A stretch of DNA of 64,000 nucleotides from Isoetes taiwanensis (Eukaryota; Streptophyta; Lycopodiopsida; Isoetales; Isoetaceae), in contig JAJEKV010000002.1 in NCBI GenBank assembly GCA_021234155.1, positions 42,025,203-42,089,202 on the forward strand, in the 5' to 3' direction. How positions within the stretch are numbered: position 1 is the first letter of the stretch; every line of letters starts with the position of its first letter. Under the pieces are notes generated by a model. That model did no database searches. It was not told the origin of the DNA and saw only the letters and a list, made by a program, of their open reading frames with translations. Shown here piece by piece: positions 1 through 14,099 of the stretch. The translations under genes and the position numbers were made by a program.

Positions 1-1515
1 TACCTTGCTTTATGAGTAGTCTCTTAACTTGCGTACACCCCATTCAAAGGTCTTGTATTGTTACCAAGTCCACAGCTGAGCACCTAAGTTATTAAAGCCA
101 CCATTGCTTAAAGTTCAAATAATTCAGTTGTAAATCAAGAAGTTCAAAGGTCCAAATTTAGGGTACTACACCCCGGTGGTTATGCTTATGAATAGACCAC
201 ATGTTTCTGATAAGGCCAAAAGACCAACAAAAATTCCCTTAAATATATGGTGCGAATATATGGTTTAAATTACCATTAAATGTCTTTGCAGACCTTGTAG
301 CGATGGTCGATCATCACGACCTAGTCGTCATATTTCCTATTATTTTCCATGGTAATATTTATGAATTAAAAAATCCTACCTCCTTCCGTAGGGACTGGGC
401 TGACCTTTTTATGAAATGCATCATAGGGGGGGACCCCCTCTTGTCTGATGAGGCCAAACCCAACCCTATTGTGTATTTTTATCCCTATTGAATCAAACAA
501 ATAAATAGGAGCATTTAGTTGTAGACTTACCTTTTAGTATTGGTTGCTGATAACTTGTATGAGAACATGCGCTTCACGTTTGAGTTCATATCTCCTGGTG
601 CACCAGTGATAAATCATGGAATGGTAGCCATATAATTGGCTTTTTAGTTTTTCATGGCCAAATGGCCTATGAGGTACATGACCTCTTTGTTTTAAACCAG
701 ATATCTGGTGGTGTAATATAAAGGTAAATGCATACCCTTTATTCAAGACATGCAGTCAATTAAAAATGAGATATATTTGTAAATATGAGCTATTGCAAAC
801 CTCTTAGCCCATGAAATTGCAGCTCAGGATTGTTTGTATGGCCCTCTTTGGACATTCCATTTTGTTTGCTGGATACCCAGGTGGTTACACAGCAAATTTT
901 TCTCACGTATAACTTCGAGCCTCGGCATCATAATATAGTCCCACAAATTGTAAACTTGGCGTGCATTGCATACAGTAATAACTTTCTATCCTGGCTGGCT
1001 GGAAATTCCAATGCGACCAACCCAGATAATTTTATTTCAGATCCGTTTCATCAGGAAGTTTTTGTCCTGTAGATAATCCAGTAATGTACAACATCAATGC
1101 ATGTTACATAGAGGTAATAATATATACACATACATGGTTACTGAAGTGTAATAAAAGAGTGAAGGGATATGGCTAGAGGACACAAGCAACCCTGGTTGAA
1201 CCAAGGAATTGAAGTGTCTAAAAAAAACCCAGTCCAACCTAGATATCTAGGCTACACATCAGCCTCAGTCAATCCCAGGAACTGTATTATCAATCCAGAC
1301 GAAGAAAAATCCAAGTCTGGTACTTATGATCCAATAGCCAGATTCCTTTTGTCATAAAACAAATGTAGCCAATGAAAATCTACGTTCAAATAAGAACCAT
1401 GTCTAAATACAAGAAAAGGGACATGCGAACAAAGTTTACTCTTACAAGTTATCTTACCAAATAGTCTTCTAGTGCACGTGAGCCAAACTAAGTCCTCCGT
1501 GTTAAGATATTCCAT
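1..1515 (-). pseudogene. Array gene copy 0, 5' half only
   Basis: The ATG exon of the array gene lies at the 1515 end (reads MEYLNTEDLVWL; most copies have MEYLNLEDLVWL), with its GTAAGATAAC donor just below. The second exon lies near 904-1072 and the third near 540-720. The remaining exons would lie in the unit left of the window. Exon 2 carries the TAA-type codon (attttatttcag on the plus strand) seen in all type A copies here except U9, and in the type B copies. Call is by comparison with the other copies. Confidence 0.6.
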
Positions 1516-2326
1516 TAAGAAGATATATTGTTGGCGCTTTTAAACCATTGCAAGCACATTCCAAACATTTATATTATTTAGAAGAAAATTACACAATCGA
1601 TCTTTGGTCCTTTTTAGCCGCTCTACTCATGTAGAGACCATTTTTTACGTACACAAATAAGGACAAATATGTAGCCAATGTGAAGATCAAGATGTAGCCA
1701 AGATCAAGCATGCATAATACATGTCTCATTTTACACATCCACGTGTTCATTAAAATTATAACATTTATGTGTCACTCGGTCTCTTCACTACAAGCTGCAC
1801 TTTACTACAAGGTGCGACATCCATGCTAAATTTGCACAGACTACTCAAGGAGTCCATTATCCACATTTAAATCAAATTCTCTAAATAATAGACACATCTC
1901 CGATTTGCCAAGCTTATATTTTTAGAACAAACATATCGTAGCTTTCATGCATGCATAGGTTTTGCATGTCATGGCCAAGTGGCTTATAAACTGACTTTTG
2001 CATCTACCCTTTCTATTTTGCCACAGTTTTCATGCATGCAAAGGTTTTGCTTGTCATTGCCAAGTGGCCTATTAAGGCCATTGGTTCACATCTACAACGA
2101 ACTAGCGAGCAAAGTGCCTTGCACATTCTGAGCTCACCATTTCATTTCCTAAAAAGGAAAGCGTGTATACATAGCAATAGTTCAACCAGATTTTACACCA
2201 GCTTGAGAATATAAATAAAAGTGAAAGTATTGCTTTAACTGCTTCAGAAATATATCATGATAAAGTACTTTAATCTATAGATCCACCCAGACTGCCCATA
2301 GTTTTTTTATCGTAAAAAAGACCACT

Positions 2327-4872
2327 TCAAAAACATTTTATAGCTAAGGTAGATACAACCAGTGCAATTGTAGCAGCAGATTCGAGAAGAGTCATGTAGA
2401 GGTCTGTCATAACTGTAGCCTTGCCTCCAGTTTTTTTCAAAAGAAACGGTCTTCCAATTTGTGACTCCATTCATATCCTAGCAAATCCACAAAACCGCAA
2501 GCAAAAAAATGACAAGGGCAGGAGAGGTCCGGTACCTGCAGCCAAACAACATGACATTAGCAATAAATTGGTAATGCATGAAGGGCCAAAAGGTACAATG
2601 GAGCCTCTCGGTTTATAGCCGATCAGCCCTTGTAACCTTTTTGCCCAGTTAGTAGAACCTGCTAGAATTGTATTTAATATTCATAAGTAAAGAGTCACGT
2701 AATGCATTGGTAAAAAACTAACTTGTACTTCCTTTTAGCATATTGCAAACTAATGTATTACATTTGATCACCACTGTTGTAGCTTAGATAATGCATGGAC
2801 TCTAAAATTCATCAAAGAGATACCTGGATTTCGTCCTTGATATGAAGAAAATCTTTCATATTGTTGTATTTCATCAGGAATATGAGAGCAATTAGTTTCA
2901 GCCAAAGACATGCAGTCCAAGAAATGGTTCTTCAGCAAAATATCACTTGAAGCTTCTTTATCTGAATCGGAACTGAAGGGAATGAAGGGAATGCAATCGG
3001 AATCAAGTTCCCGCCAGTATTCCATGGCTTCCATAAACAACCAGATATGTTTATCTTTGTAAAATCCTGGGGATCTTCCACATGTGCTAAATTGATTCGG
3101 TTCCAGGGCTATACACTAGGTTTTGACTAAAAAGAAAGGATCTCAGCTCAAGGAATGGAATATACTTACCTTTGCATCTGGAGCTGATAAAGACCCACAT
3201 GCGTGAGATTCTGATTTTCGATTCTTGTAGAAGCTGCACTGCCACTTCACTGAAGCTGTTAGGTTGCTGTAGCCATCGATCCGTGCATGGCCCGGATAAA
3301 GGGAAAAATGGAGCTCTAACCTAATCCATACCATGGTATTTTATTTTTTAGAGTATTACCTTGCTTTACGAGTAGTCTCTTAACTTGCGTACACCCCATT
3401 CAAAGGTCTTGTATTGTTACCAAGTCCACAGCTGAGCACCTAAGTTATTAAAGCCACCATTGCTTAAAGTTCAAATAATTCAGTTGTAAATCAAGAAGTT
3501 CAAAGGTCCAGCTAGGGTACTACACCCCTGGTGGTTATGCTTATGAATAGACCACATGTTACAGTAAGGCCAAAAGACCAACAAAAAATTCCCTTAAATA
3601 TATGGTGCGAATATATGGTTTAAATTACCATTAAATGTGCTGCAGACCTTGTAGCAGTGGTCGCATCACGACCTAGTCGTCATATTTCCTATTATTTTCC
3701 ATGGTAATATTTACTGAATTAAAAAAATCCTACCTCCTTCCGTAGGACTGGGCTGACCTTTTTATGAAATCTGCATCATAGGGGAGGGCTGACCCCCTAC
3801 TGTACAGTAGAGGCCAAACCCAACCCTATTGTGTATTTTTATCCCTATTGAATCAAACAAATAAATAGGAGCATTTAGTTGTAGACTTACCTTTTAGTAT
3901 TGGTTGCTGATAACTTGTATGAGAACATGCGCTTCACGTTTGAGTTCATATCTCCTGGTGCACCAGTGATAAATCATGGAATGGTAGCCATATAATTGGC
4001 TTTTTAGTTTTTCATGGCCAAATGGCCTATGAGGTACATGACCTCTTTGTTTTAAACCAGATATCTGGTGGTGTAATATAAAGGTAAATGCATACCCTTT
4101 ATTCAAGACATGCAGTCAATTAAAAATGAGATATATTTGTAAATATGAGCTATTGCAAACCTCTTAGCCCATGAAATTGCAGCTCAGGATTGTTTGTATG
4201 GCCCTCTTTGGACATTCCATTTTGTTTGCTGGATACCCAGGTGGTTACACAGCAAATTTTTCTCACGTATAACTTCGAGCCTCGGCATCATAATATAGTC
4301 CCACAAATTGTAAACTTGACGTGCATTGCATACCGTAATAACTTTCTATCCTGCTGCTGGAAATTCCAATGCAGCCAACTGTATAATTTTATTTCAGATC
4401 CGTTTCATCAGGAAGTTTTTGTCCTGTAGATAATCCAGTAATGTACAACATCAATGCATGTTACATAGAGGTAATAATATATACACATACATGGTTACTG
4501 AAGTGTAATAAAAGAGTGAAGGGATATGGCTAGAGGACACAAGCAACCCTGGTTGAACCAAGGAATTGAAGTGTCTAAAAAAAACCCAGTCCAACCTAGA
4601 TATCTAGGCTACACATCAGCCTCGGTCAATCCCAGGAACTGTATTATCAATCCAGACGAAGAAAAATCCAAGTCTGGTACTTATGATCCAATAGCCAGAT
4701 TCCTTTTGTCATAAAACAAATGTAGCCAATGAAAATCTACGTTCAAATAAGAACCATGTCTAAATACAAGAAAAGGGACATGCGAACAAAGTTTACTCTT
4801 ACAAGTTATCTTACCAAATAGTCTTCTAGTGCCTGTGAGCCAAACTAAGTCCTCCAGGTTAAGATATTCCAT
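2327..4872 (-). pseudogene. Array gene copy 1 (U2 into U1)
   Basis: The first exon is 4815-4872 (58 bp, ends in phase 1 before GTAAGATAAC). The second is 4267-4423, ending TATAC before GTGAGA. The third ends at the GTAAGTC donor near 3893. The fourth lies in U1 at about 3173-3318, with acceptor GGTTAG and donor GTAAGTA. The remaining exons lead to a TGA at 2327-2329. Exon 2 contains an in-frame TAA where U7, U8 and U9 read CAA (Gln). In exon 5 the upstream and downstream open frames differ by one step at a CAG-rich spot, which U9 joins. So as written this copy is not translatable end to end. Function unknown. Confidence 0.6.
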
Positions 4873-5688
4873 TAAGAAGATATATTGTTGACGCTTTTAA
4901 ACCATTGCAAGCACATTCCAAACATTTATATTATTTAGAAGAAAATTACACACTAATCTTTGGTCCTTTTAGCCGCTCTACTCATGTAGAGACCATTTTT
5001 TACGTACACAAATAAGGACAAATATGTAGCCAATGTGAAGATCAAGATGTAGCCAAGATCAAGCATGCATAATACATGTCTCATTTTACACATCCACGTG
5101 TTCATTAAAATTATAACATTTATGTGTCACTTTCGGTCTCTTCACTACAAAATTTGCACTTTACTACAAGGTGCCCGACATCCATGCTAAATTTGCCTGA
5201 CTACTCAAGGAGTCCATTATCCACATTTAAATCAAATTCTCTAAATAATAGACACATCTCTGATTTGCCAAGCTTATATTTTTTAGAACAAACATATCGT
5301 AGCTTTCATGCATGCATAGGTTTTGCATGTCATGGCCAAGTGGCTTATAAACTGACTTTTGCATCTACCCTTTCTATTTTGCCACAGTTTTCATGCATGC
5401 AAAGGTTTTGCTTGTCATTGCCAAGTGGCCTATTAAGGCCATTGGTTCACATCTACACTGAACTAGCAGAGCAAAGTGCCTTGCACATTCTACAGGCTCA
5501 CCATTTCATTTCCTAAAAAGGAAAGCGTGTATACATAGCAATAGTTCAACCAGATTTTACACCAGCTTGAGAATATAAATAAAAGTGAAAGTATTGCTTT
5601 AACTGCTTCAGAAATATATCATGATAAAGTACTTTAATCTATAGATCCACCCGGTCGCCCCATAGTTTTTTATCGTAAAAAGACCACT

Positions 5689-8600
5689 TCAAAAACATTT
5701 TATAGCTAAGGTAGATACAACCGGATTACAATTGTAGCGGCCCAGTTCGAGAAAGAGTCATGTAGAGGTCTGTCATAACTGTAGCCTTGCCTCCAGTTTT
5801 TTTCAAAAGAAACGGTCTTCCAATTTGTGACTCCATTCATATCCTAGCAAATCCACAAAACCGCAAGCAAAAAAATGACAAGGGCAGGAGAGGTCCGGTA
5901 CCTGCAGCCAAACAACATGACATTAGCAATAAATTGGTAATGCATGAAGGGCCAAAAGGTACAATGGAGCCTCTCGGTTTATAGCCGATCAGCCCTTGTA
6001 ACCTTTTTGCCCAGTTAGTAGAACCTGCTAGAATTGTATTTAATATTCATAAGTAAAGAGTGCAGAATGCATTGGTAAAGAAACTAACTTGTACTTCCTT
6101 TTAGCATATTGCAAACTAATGTATTACATTTGATCACCAGCATTTGTAGCTTAGATAATGCATGGACTCTAAAATTCATCAAAGAGATACCTGGATTTCG
6201 TCCTTGATATGAAGAAAATCTTTCATATTGTTGTATTTCATCAGGAATATGAGAGCAATTAGTTTCAGCCAAAGACATGCAGTCCAAGAAATGGTTCTTC
6301 AGCAAAATATCACTTGAAGCTTCTTTATCTGAATCGGAACTGAAGGGAATGAAGGGAATGCAATCGGAATCAAGTTCCCGCCAGTATTCCATGGCTTCCA
6401 TAAACAACCAGATATGTTTATCTTTGTAAAATCCTGGGGATCTTCCACATGTGCTAAATTGATTCGGTTCCAGGGCTATACACTAGGTTTTGACTAAAAA
6501 GAAAGGATCTCAGCTCAAGGAATGGAATATCCTTACCTTTGCATCTGGAGCTGATAAAGACCCACATGCGTGAGATTCTGATTTTCGATTCTTGTAGAAG
6601 CTGCACTGCCACTTCACTGAAGCTGTTAGGTTGCTGTAGCCATCGATCCGTGCATGGCCCGGATAAAGGGAAAAATGGAGCTCTAACCTAATCCATACCA
6701 TGGTATTTTATTTTTTAGAGTATTACCTTGCTTTACGAGTAGTCTCTTAACTTGCGCACACCCCATTCAAAGGTCTTGTATTGTTACCAAGTCCACAGCT
6801 GAGCACCTAAGTTATTAAAGCCACCATTGCTTAAAGTTCAAATAATTCAGTTGTAAATCAAGAAGTTCAAAGGTCCAGCTAGGGTACTACACCCCTGGTG
6901 GTTATGCTTATGAATAGACCACATGTTACAGTAAGGCCAAAAGACCAACAAAAAATTCCCTTAAATATATGGTGCGAATATATGGTTTAAATTACCATTA
7001 AATGTCTTTGCCGGACCTTGTAGCGATGGTGCATCCGCGACCTAGTCGTCATATTTCCTATTATTTTCCATGGTAATATTTATTTGAATTAAAAAATCCT
7101 ACCTCCTTCCGTGGGGACTGGGCTGACCTTTTTATGAAATCTGCATCATAGGGGAGGGCTGACCCCCTACTGTACAGTAGAGGCCAAACCCAACCCTATT
7201 GTGTATTTTTATCCCTATTGAATTAAACAAATAAATATGAGCATTTAGTTGTAGACTTACCTTTTAGTATTGGTTCTTTGATAACTTGTATGAGAACATG
7301 CGCTTCACGTTTGAGTTCATATCTCCAGTGCACCGGTGATAAATCATGGAATGGTAGCCATATAATTGGCTTTTTAGTTTTCATGGCCAAATGGCCTATG
7401 AGGTACATGACCTCTTTGTTTTAAACCCGATATGCGGTGGTGTAATATAAAGGTAAATGCATACCCTTTATTCAAGACATGCAATCAATTAAAAATGAGA
7501 TATATTTGTAAATATGAGCTATTGCAAACCTCTTAGCCCATGAAATTGCGGACTCGGGATTGTTTGTATGGCCCTCTTTGGACATTCCATTTTGTTTCTT
7601 GGATACCCGGTGGTTACCGCGACAAATTTTTCTCACGTATAACTTCGAGCCTCGGCATCATAATATAGTCCCACAAATTGTAATCTTGACGTGCATTGCA
7701 TACCGTAATAACTTTCTATCCTGCTGTTGGAAATTCCAATGCAGCCAGCTGTATAATTTTATTTCAGATCCGTTTCATCAGGAAGTTTTTTGTCACATGG
7801 GTAATCGATGTGTATAACATCAATGCATGTTACATAGAGATAATAATATATACACACATACATAGTTCTTGAAGTGTAATAAAGAATAGAATAGAATAGA
7901 GAATATGATTTTATCGTCCACGGAGACCAACGGCCTATGGGACCCAAGTACGAAGGCGGGCGTATTACTACCGGGATTAAAACCCCGCCCGAAGGTTTCG
8001 GAAAACCTTAGTAATAACAATAAGGATGCTGACACTCTTGCCTGATTATATACATAATCACAAAATACAATTTGAGGTTAATGTCGGACGAGAATAATCG
8101 AAGTCCGCACATCCATTACCTCCCGGTCTGATCCCAACAAGCCTACTGAGGCCGTTAACCGGTTAGCTCATGCAAGGCCTGATGGGGCACAACTAACAGA
8201 ACATACCGAGCCGGATATGCTTCAGATGCTGGACAGGCTCGGAGGCGTGACTTTCATCCTCAATGGCGCCACAGTGGCCGGCGGCGGACTCTTTTGTCCT
8301 CACGCGGCTCCGAATCCATCTCCCCTGTCTCAATGCGGAGGTGGTGTGCACTGTCTCGAATGGAAGCAATCACCCTGCGCTTTTCATGGGTAGATGGGTG
8401 CGCAGGTAGTGGTGTGGGCCCCTCGTGAGCATGGGATTAACCTGCTGTCGATAATTTGCCACCTTGACATGTGACAGGGCCTCTGCATCCCAAAGCTTGG
8501 CCATGAAGCAAGCATCCAATCTTTTACTTCAAAGGCGGTAGCGTTCCGCCGGTGTATGCACTTTGGTCCACATCCGTGTGCACGCACATTCCATAGCCGA

Positions 8601-10032
8601 ACCAGGGCTTGCTTGTCTTTCCAGGCTTTGAGTCGTTTGCGGGCCCCATCGCCACTTTGCCAAAGCAAGGTTGGGCGCCGGGCTTCATCCATAGCCACCA
8701 CCTTCGGAAGTAAATAATGTGGCGTTCAGTATGACCCTCTGTAATGGAAGGAAGCGTCTCTTGGAGCAAGATCTGATATGGGACCCGTGGATTTCCTCCC
8801 GATTTTGCGGGCCAAGAAAGCTTTCTATGTACCTGCTCTAGATCGTTCCAAGTGGTGAGGGGATATCAGCCCCCACATACGCCCCATAGAGGAGGACGGT
8901 TCAACCAAGGCCACGAACAAGTGTGCACTGTGACCCCATGCATCTGGCTACGCCTTGTATTTGTTGTTTTGCATTGCATACAGGGGCTTTCAGACTGCGG
9001 TGACCAGTAACGATGGATGCATCCGGTGTGTGGTAGTAGAAAACTCAATGCCCAAATACTTATAAAGTGAGCCACCTCCACTACACCTTTTGGTAAGTGA
9101 ATGAGGGAAGAGCGTGGGTCTTAGGGATGATGGGACCCGTGACACCCTTGTCTTGGCCAAGTTAACTCTCATGTCGGTGAATTGGCGGAAAGTGTCCAAA
9201 GCATCGGGTGGCGTTGCATGTCCTCACGGGTATATCACGGCGAGGCCAACATCATCGGCATATATGAGTTGCGGATTATGTGATGCATCAATGGCGCCTC
9301 CCGGTGCTTTCGCCTAGCCATTCTTCTAGGCTGGTCAATGCTTCAAGCCCCGAAGGCGTCGGGGATAGAGGGCAGCCACTGGCGCACCCCAATGCTACTA
9401 ACAAGCGGGCTCCCCGACGGTGTGAGACGGCCGGAGCAAGCCTCGTTATAGATGCGTATATAGCATTACGCAAGTCGACGGGGTCCCTAGGCATCTCAAT
9501 CTGTCCCACAACTTATCCCGAGGCCTTTGTGTCAAAAGCCTTGCGAAATCCACAAAGCAACAGCATGCATTAAAGCGTCGATTCGGCTATCCTCTATGAG
9601 TGTTCGCAGAGTGAAGATATGGTCAATAGTAGAATGCCGGGGGGCGGAAGCCTGCCTGCGTGCGAGCCCGCACTTAAAGAGTGAAGGGATATGGCTAGAG
9701 GACACAAGCAACCCCGTTGAACCAAGGAATTGAAGTGTCTAAAAAAAACCAGGTCCAACCTAGATATCTAGGCCGCACATCAGCCTCGGTCAATCCTGAG
9801 GCGACATTATCAATCAATCGAAGAAAAATCCAAGTCCGTACTTATGATCAATAGCCGATCCCTTTGTCATAAAAACAAATGTAGCCAATGAAAATCTACG
9901 TTCAAATAAGAACCATGTCTAAATACAAGAAAAGGGACATCAAGAACAAAGTTTACTCTTACAAGTTATCTTACCAAATAGTCTTCTAGTGCACATGAGC
10001 CAAACTAAGTCCTCGAGTTAAGATAATTCCAT
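5689..10032 (-). pseudogene. Array gene copy 2 with a LINE in intron 1 (U3 into U2)
   Basis: The first exon is near 9975-10032 and the TGA is at 5689-5691 in U2. The LINE at 7886-9675 lies between exon 1 and exon 2, in the same transcriptional orientation as the gene, so the insertion lengthens intron 1 and leaves exon sequence untouched. Exon 2 has the TAA-type codon. Exons in the U2 half match copy 1 closely. Many differences in the U3 half fall on CAG/CTG positions and may be base-calling errors. Confidence 0.55.
7886..9675 (-). mobile_element. 5'-truncated LINE with RT domain, copy in U3
   Basis: A non-LTR retrotransposon on the minus strand. It reads from a truncated reverse transcriptase start (STIDHIFTLRTLIE near 9590-9640) through the catalytic YADD box (9251-9262, in YADDVGL), the conserved MRVNLAKTRV block (about 9135-9175) and the KYLGIEFSTTT block. 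The 3' end reads GGTCTCCGTGGACGATAA and then (ATTCT)n at 7886-7900. A 5 bp target duplication AAAGA flanks it (7881-7885 and 9676-9680), matching the uninterrupted unit sequence aataaaagagtgaag. The coding region is broken in several places. No endonuclease domain is present, consistent with 5' truncation at insertion. Confidence 0.88.
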
Positions 10033-10812
10033 TAAGAAGATATATTGTTGGCGCTTTTAAACCATTGCAAGCACATTCCAAACATTTATATTATTTAGAA
10101 GAAAATTGCACAATCGATCTTTGGTCCTTTTAGCCGCTCTACTCATGTAGAGACCATTTTTTATTACACAAATAAGGACAAATATGTAGCCAATGTGAAG
10201 ATCAAGATGTAGCCAAGATCAAGCATGCATAATACATGTCTCATTTTACACATCCACGTGTTCATTAAAATTATAACATTTATGTGTCACTCGGTCTCTT
10301 CACTACAAGCTGCACTTTACTACAAGGTGCCCGACATCCATGCTAAATTTGCCATTCTACTCAAGGTCCATTATCCACATTTAAATCAAATTCTCTAAAT
10401 AATAGACACATCTACGATTTGCCAAGCTTATATTTTTTAGAACAAACATATCGTAGCTTTCATGCATGCATAGGTTTTGCATGTCATGGCCAAGTGGCTT
10501 ATAAACCCGACTTTTGCATCTACCCTTTCTATTTTGCCACAGTTTTCATGCATGCAAAGGTTTTGCTTGTCATTGCCAAGTGGCCTATTAAGGCCATTGG
10601 TTCACATCACCTTGCACATTCTCTGAGCTCACCATTTCATTTTCTAAAAAGGAAAGCGTGTATACATAGCAATAGTTCAACCGTTTTACACGGCTTGAGA
10701 ATATAAATAAAAGTGAAAGTATTGCTTTAAGCGCAGAAATATATCATGATAAAGTACTTTAATCTATAGATCCACCCAGTTGCCCATAGTTTTTTTATCG
10801 TAAAAGACCACT

Positions 10813-13291
10813 TCAAAAACATTTTATAGCTAAGGTAGATACAACCCGCAATTGTAGCGTGATTATTCGAGAAAGAGTCATGTAGAGGTCTGTCATAGCG
10901 TAGCCTTGCCTCGAGTTTTTCAAAAAACGGTCTTCCAATTTGTGACTCCATTCATATCTAGCAAATCCACAAAACGCAAGCAAAAAATGACAAAGGGGCG
11001 AGGAGAGGTCCGTACCTGCAGCCAAACAACATGACATTAGCAATAAATTGGTAATGCATGAAGAATTAAAAGGTACAATGGAGCCTCTTGGTTTATAGCC
11101 GATCAGCCCTTGTAACCTTTTTGCCCGATTAGTAGAACACCTTTAGAATTGTATTTAATATTCATAAGTAAAGAGTCACGAGAATGCATTGGTAAAAGAA
11201 AACTAACTTGTACTTCCTTTTTAGCATATTGCAAACTAATGTATTACATTTGATCACTGCAGTTGTAGCTTAGATAATGCATGGACTCTAAAATTCATCA
11301 AAGAGATACACGGATTTTAGTCCTTGATATGAAGAAAATCTTTCATATTGTTGTATTTCATCGAGAATATGAGAGCAATTAGTTTCAACCAAAGACATGC
11401 GGTCAAGAAATGGTTCTTCACAAAATATCACTTGAAGCTTCTTTATCGAATCGGAATCAAGGGAATGAAGGGAATGCAATCGGAATCAAGTTCATTGATG
11501 ATTCCATAGCTTCCATAAACAACGAGATATGTTTATCTTTGTTAAATCACAGGGATCTTCCACATGTGCTAAATTGATTCGGTTCGAGGGCTATACACTA
11601 GGTTTTGACTAAAAGAAAGGATCTCAGCTCAAGGAATGGAATATCCTTACCTTTGCATCACGGGTGATAAAGACCCACATCGTGAGATTCTGATTTTCGA
11701 TTCTTGTAGAAGGCTGCCTTTGCCACTTCGGAAGGCTGTTAGGTTCTTTGTAGCCGATCCTCAGTGCATGGCCGGATAAAGGGAAAAATGGAGCTCTAAC
11801 CTAATCCATACCATGGTATTTTATTTTTAGAGTATTACCTTGCTTTATGAGTAGTCTCTTAACTTGCGTACACCCCATTCAAAGGTCTTGTATTGTTACC
11901 AAGTCCACTGAGCACCCTAAGTTATTAAAGCCACCATTGCTTAAAGTTCAAATAATTAGATTTGTAAATCAAAGTTCAAAAGGTCCAGCTAGGGTACTAC
12001 ACCCACGGTGGTTATGCTTATGAATAGACCACATGTTACAGATGAGGCCAAAAAAGACCAACAAAAAATTCCCTTAAATATATGGTGCGAATATATGGTT
12101 TAAATTACCATTAAATGTGCTGCCGAACCTTGTAGGCGGTTAATATCCGACCTAGTCGTCATATTTCCTATTATTTTCCATGGTAATATTCTTGAATTAA
12201 AAAAACCTCCTACCTCCTAATTGGACTGGGCTGACCTTTTTATGAAATCTGCATCATAGGGGGGGACCCCCTCTTTATCAGACAAGTGAGGCCAAACCCA
12301 ACCCTATTGTGTATTTTTATCCCTATTGAATCAAACAAATAAATAGGAGCATTTAGTTGTAGACTTACCTTTTTAGTATTGGTTCTTGATAACTTGTGTG
12401 AGAACATAAACTTCACGTTTGAGTTCATATCTCTGGTGCACCAATGATAAATCATGGAATGGTAGCCATATATTGGCTTTTTAGTTTTCATGGCCAAATG
12501 GCCTATGAGGTACATGACCTCTTTGTTTTAAAACCAGATATCCGGTGGTGTAATATAAAGGTAAATGCATACCCTTTATTCAAGACATCTGCGATCAATT
12601 AAAAATGAGGATATATTTGTAAATATGAGCTATTGCAAACCTCTTAGCCCATGAAATTGCCTTCGATTGTTTGTATGGCCCTCTTTGGACATTCCATTTT
12701 GTTTCTTTGGATACCGGTGGTTACCAAAATTTTCTCACGTATAACCGAGCCTCGGCATCATAATATAGTCCCACAAATTGTAATCTTGGCGTGCATTGCA
12801 TATAAATAATAACTTTCTATCTGCTTCTTTGGAAATTCCAATGCGGCCAATTATAATTTTGTTTGAATCCGTTTCATCGGGGAAGTTTTTGTCACGTAGA
12901 TAATCGATGTGTACAACATCAATGCACACATACATGGTTCTTGAAGTGTAATAAAAGTGAAGGGATATGGCTAGAGGGACACAAGCAACCCTTTGAACCA
13001 AGGAATTGAAGTGTCTAAAAAAACAGTCCAACCTAGATATCTAAATTTTGCACATCAGCCTCGGTCAATCCCGAACTGTATTATCAATCGGGGCGAAGAA
13101 AAATCCAAGTCCGTGCGGATCCCTTTGTCATAAAACAAATGTAGCCAATGAAAATCTACGTTCAAATAAGAACCATGTCTAAATACAAGAAAAGGGACAT
13201 CTAACAAAGTTTACTCTTACAAGTTATCTTACCAAATAGTCTTCTAGTGCACGTGAGCCAAACTAAGTCCTCCAGGGTTAAGATATTCCAT
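10813..13291 (-). pseudogene. Array gene copy 3 (U4 into U3)
   Basis: ATG exon ends at 13291; TGA at 10813-10815. The type C deletions shorten intron 1. The U3 half is the most divergent stretch of array 1. In its last exon, small indels let one frame run through without the break seen elsewhere, which shows how strongly indels at CAG/CTG sites control the apparent reading frame. Confidence 0.5.
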
Positions 13292-14099
13292 TAAGAAGAT
13301 ATATTGTTGACGCTTTTAAACCATTGCAAGCACATTCCAAACATTTATATTTATTTAGAAGAAAATTACACAGCCATCTTTGGTCCTTTTAGCGCTCTAC
13401 TCATGTGAGAGACCATTTTTACGTACAAAATAAGGACAAATATGTAGCCAATGTGAAGATCAAGATGTCGCCAAGATCAAGCATGCATAATACATGTCTC
13501 ATTTACACATCACGTGTTCATTAAAATTATAACATTTATGTGTCACTCGGTCTCTTCACTACAAAGTTACTTTACTACAAGGTGCACGGCATCCATGCTA
13601 AATTTTACTGACTACTCAAGGAGTCCATTATCCACATTTAAATCAAATTCTCTAAATAATAGACACATCTCTGATTTGCCAAGCTTATATTTTTAGAACA
13701 AACATATCCGTAGCTTTCATGCATGCATAGGTTTTGCATGTCATGGCCAAGTAAACATAAACCTGACTTTTGCATCTACCCTTTCTATTTTGCCCACAGT
13801 TTTCATGCATGCAAAGGTTTTGCTTGTCATTGCCAAGTGGCCTATTAAAAACCATGGTTACATCTACATCAACTAGCGAGCAAAGTGCCTTGCACATTCT
13901 CTGGGCTCACCATTTCATTTTCTAAAAAGGAAAGCGTGTATACATAGCAATAGTTCAACCAGTTTTACACTGGCCGAGAATATAAAATAAAAAGTGAAAG
14001 TATTGCTTTAATCTGCTTCAAAAATATATCATGATAAAGTACTTTAATCTATAGATCCACCCGGACTGCCCATAGTTTTTTATCGTAAAAAAGACCACT

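Noticed and set aside
1324-1357. Plus-strand open frames repeated in every unit (for example MARGHKQPWLNQGIEVS and MPPVFFKRNGLPICDSIH)
   Set aside because: They lie antisense to or between the minus-strand exons and have no splice or start context. They recur only because the units recur.
4680-4872. Reading the ATG exon straight through its donor as a 63-residue protein
   Set aside because: A good GTAAGATAAC donor lies after MEYLNLEDLVWLTGTRRLF, and the continuation shows no independent support, so it is more likely intron read-through.
8384-9733. Treating the many short frames of the U3 LINE as separate genes
   Set aside because: Together they form one broken LINE coding region with RT motifs, and the element ends and target duplication explain the whole interval.
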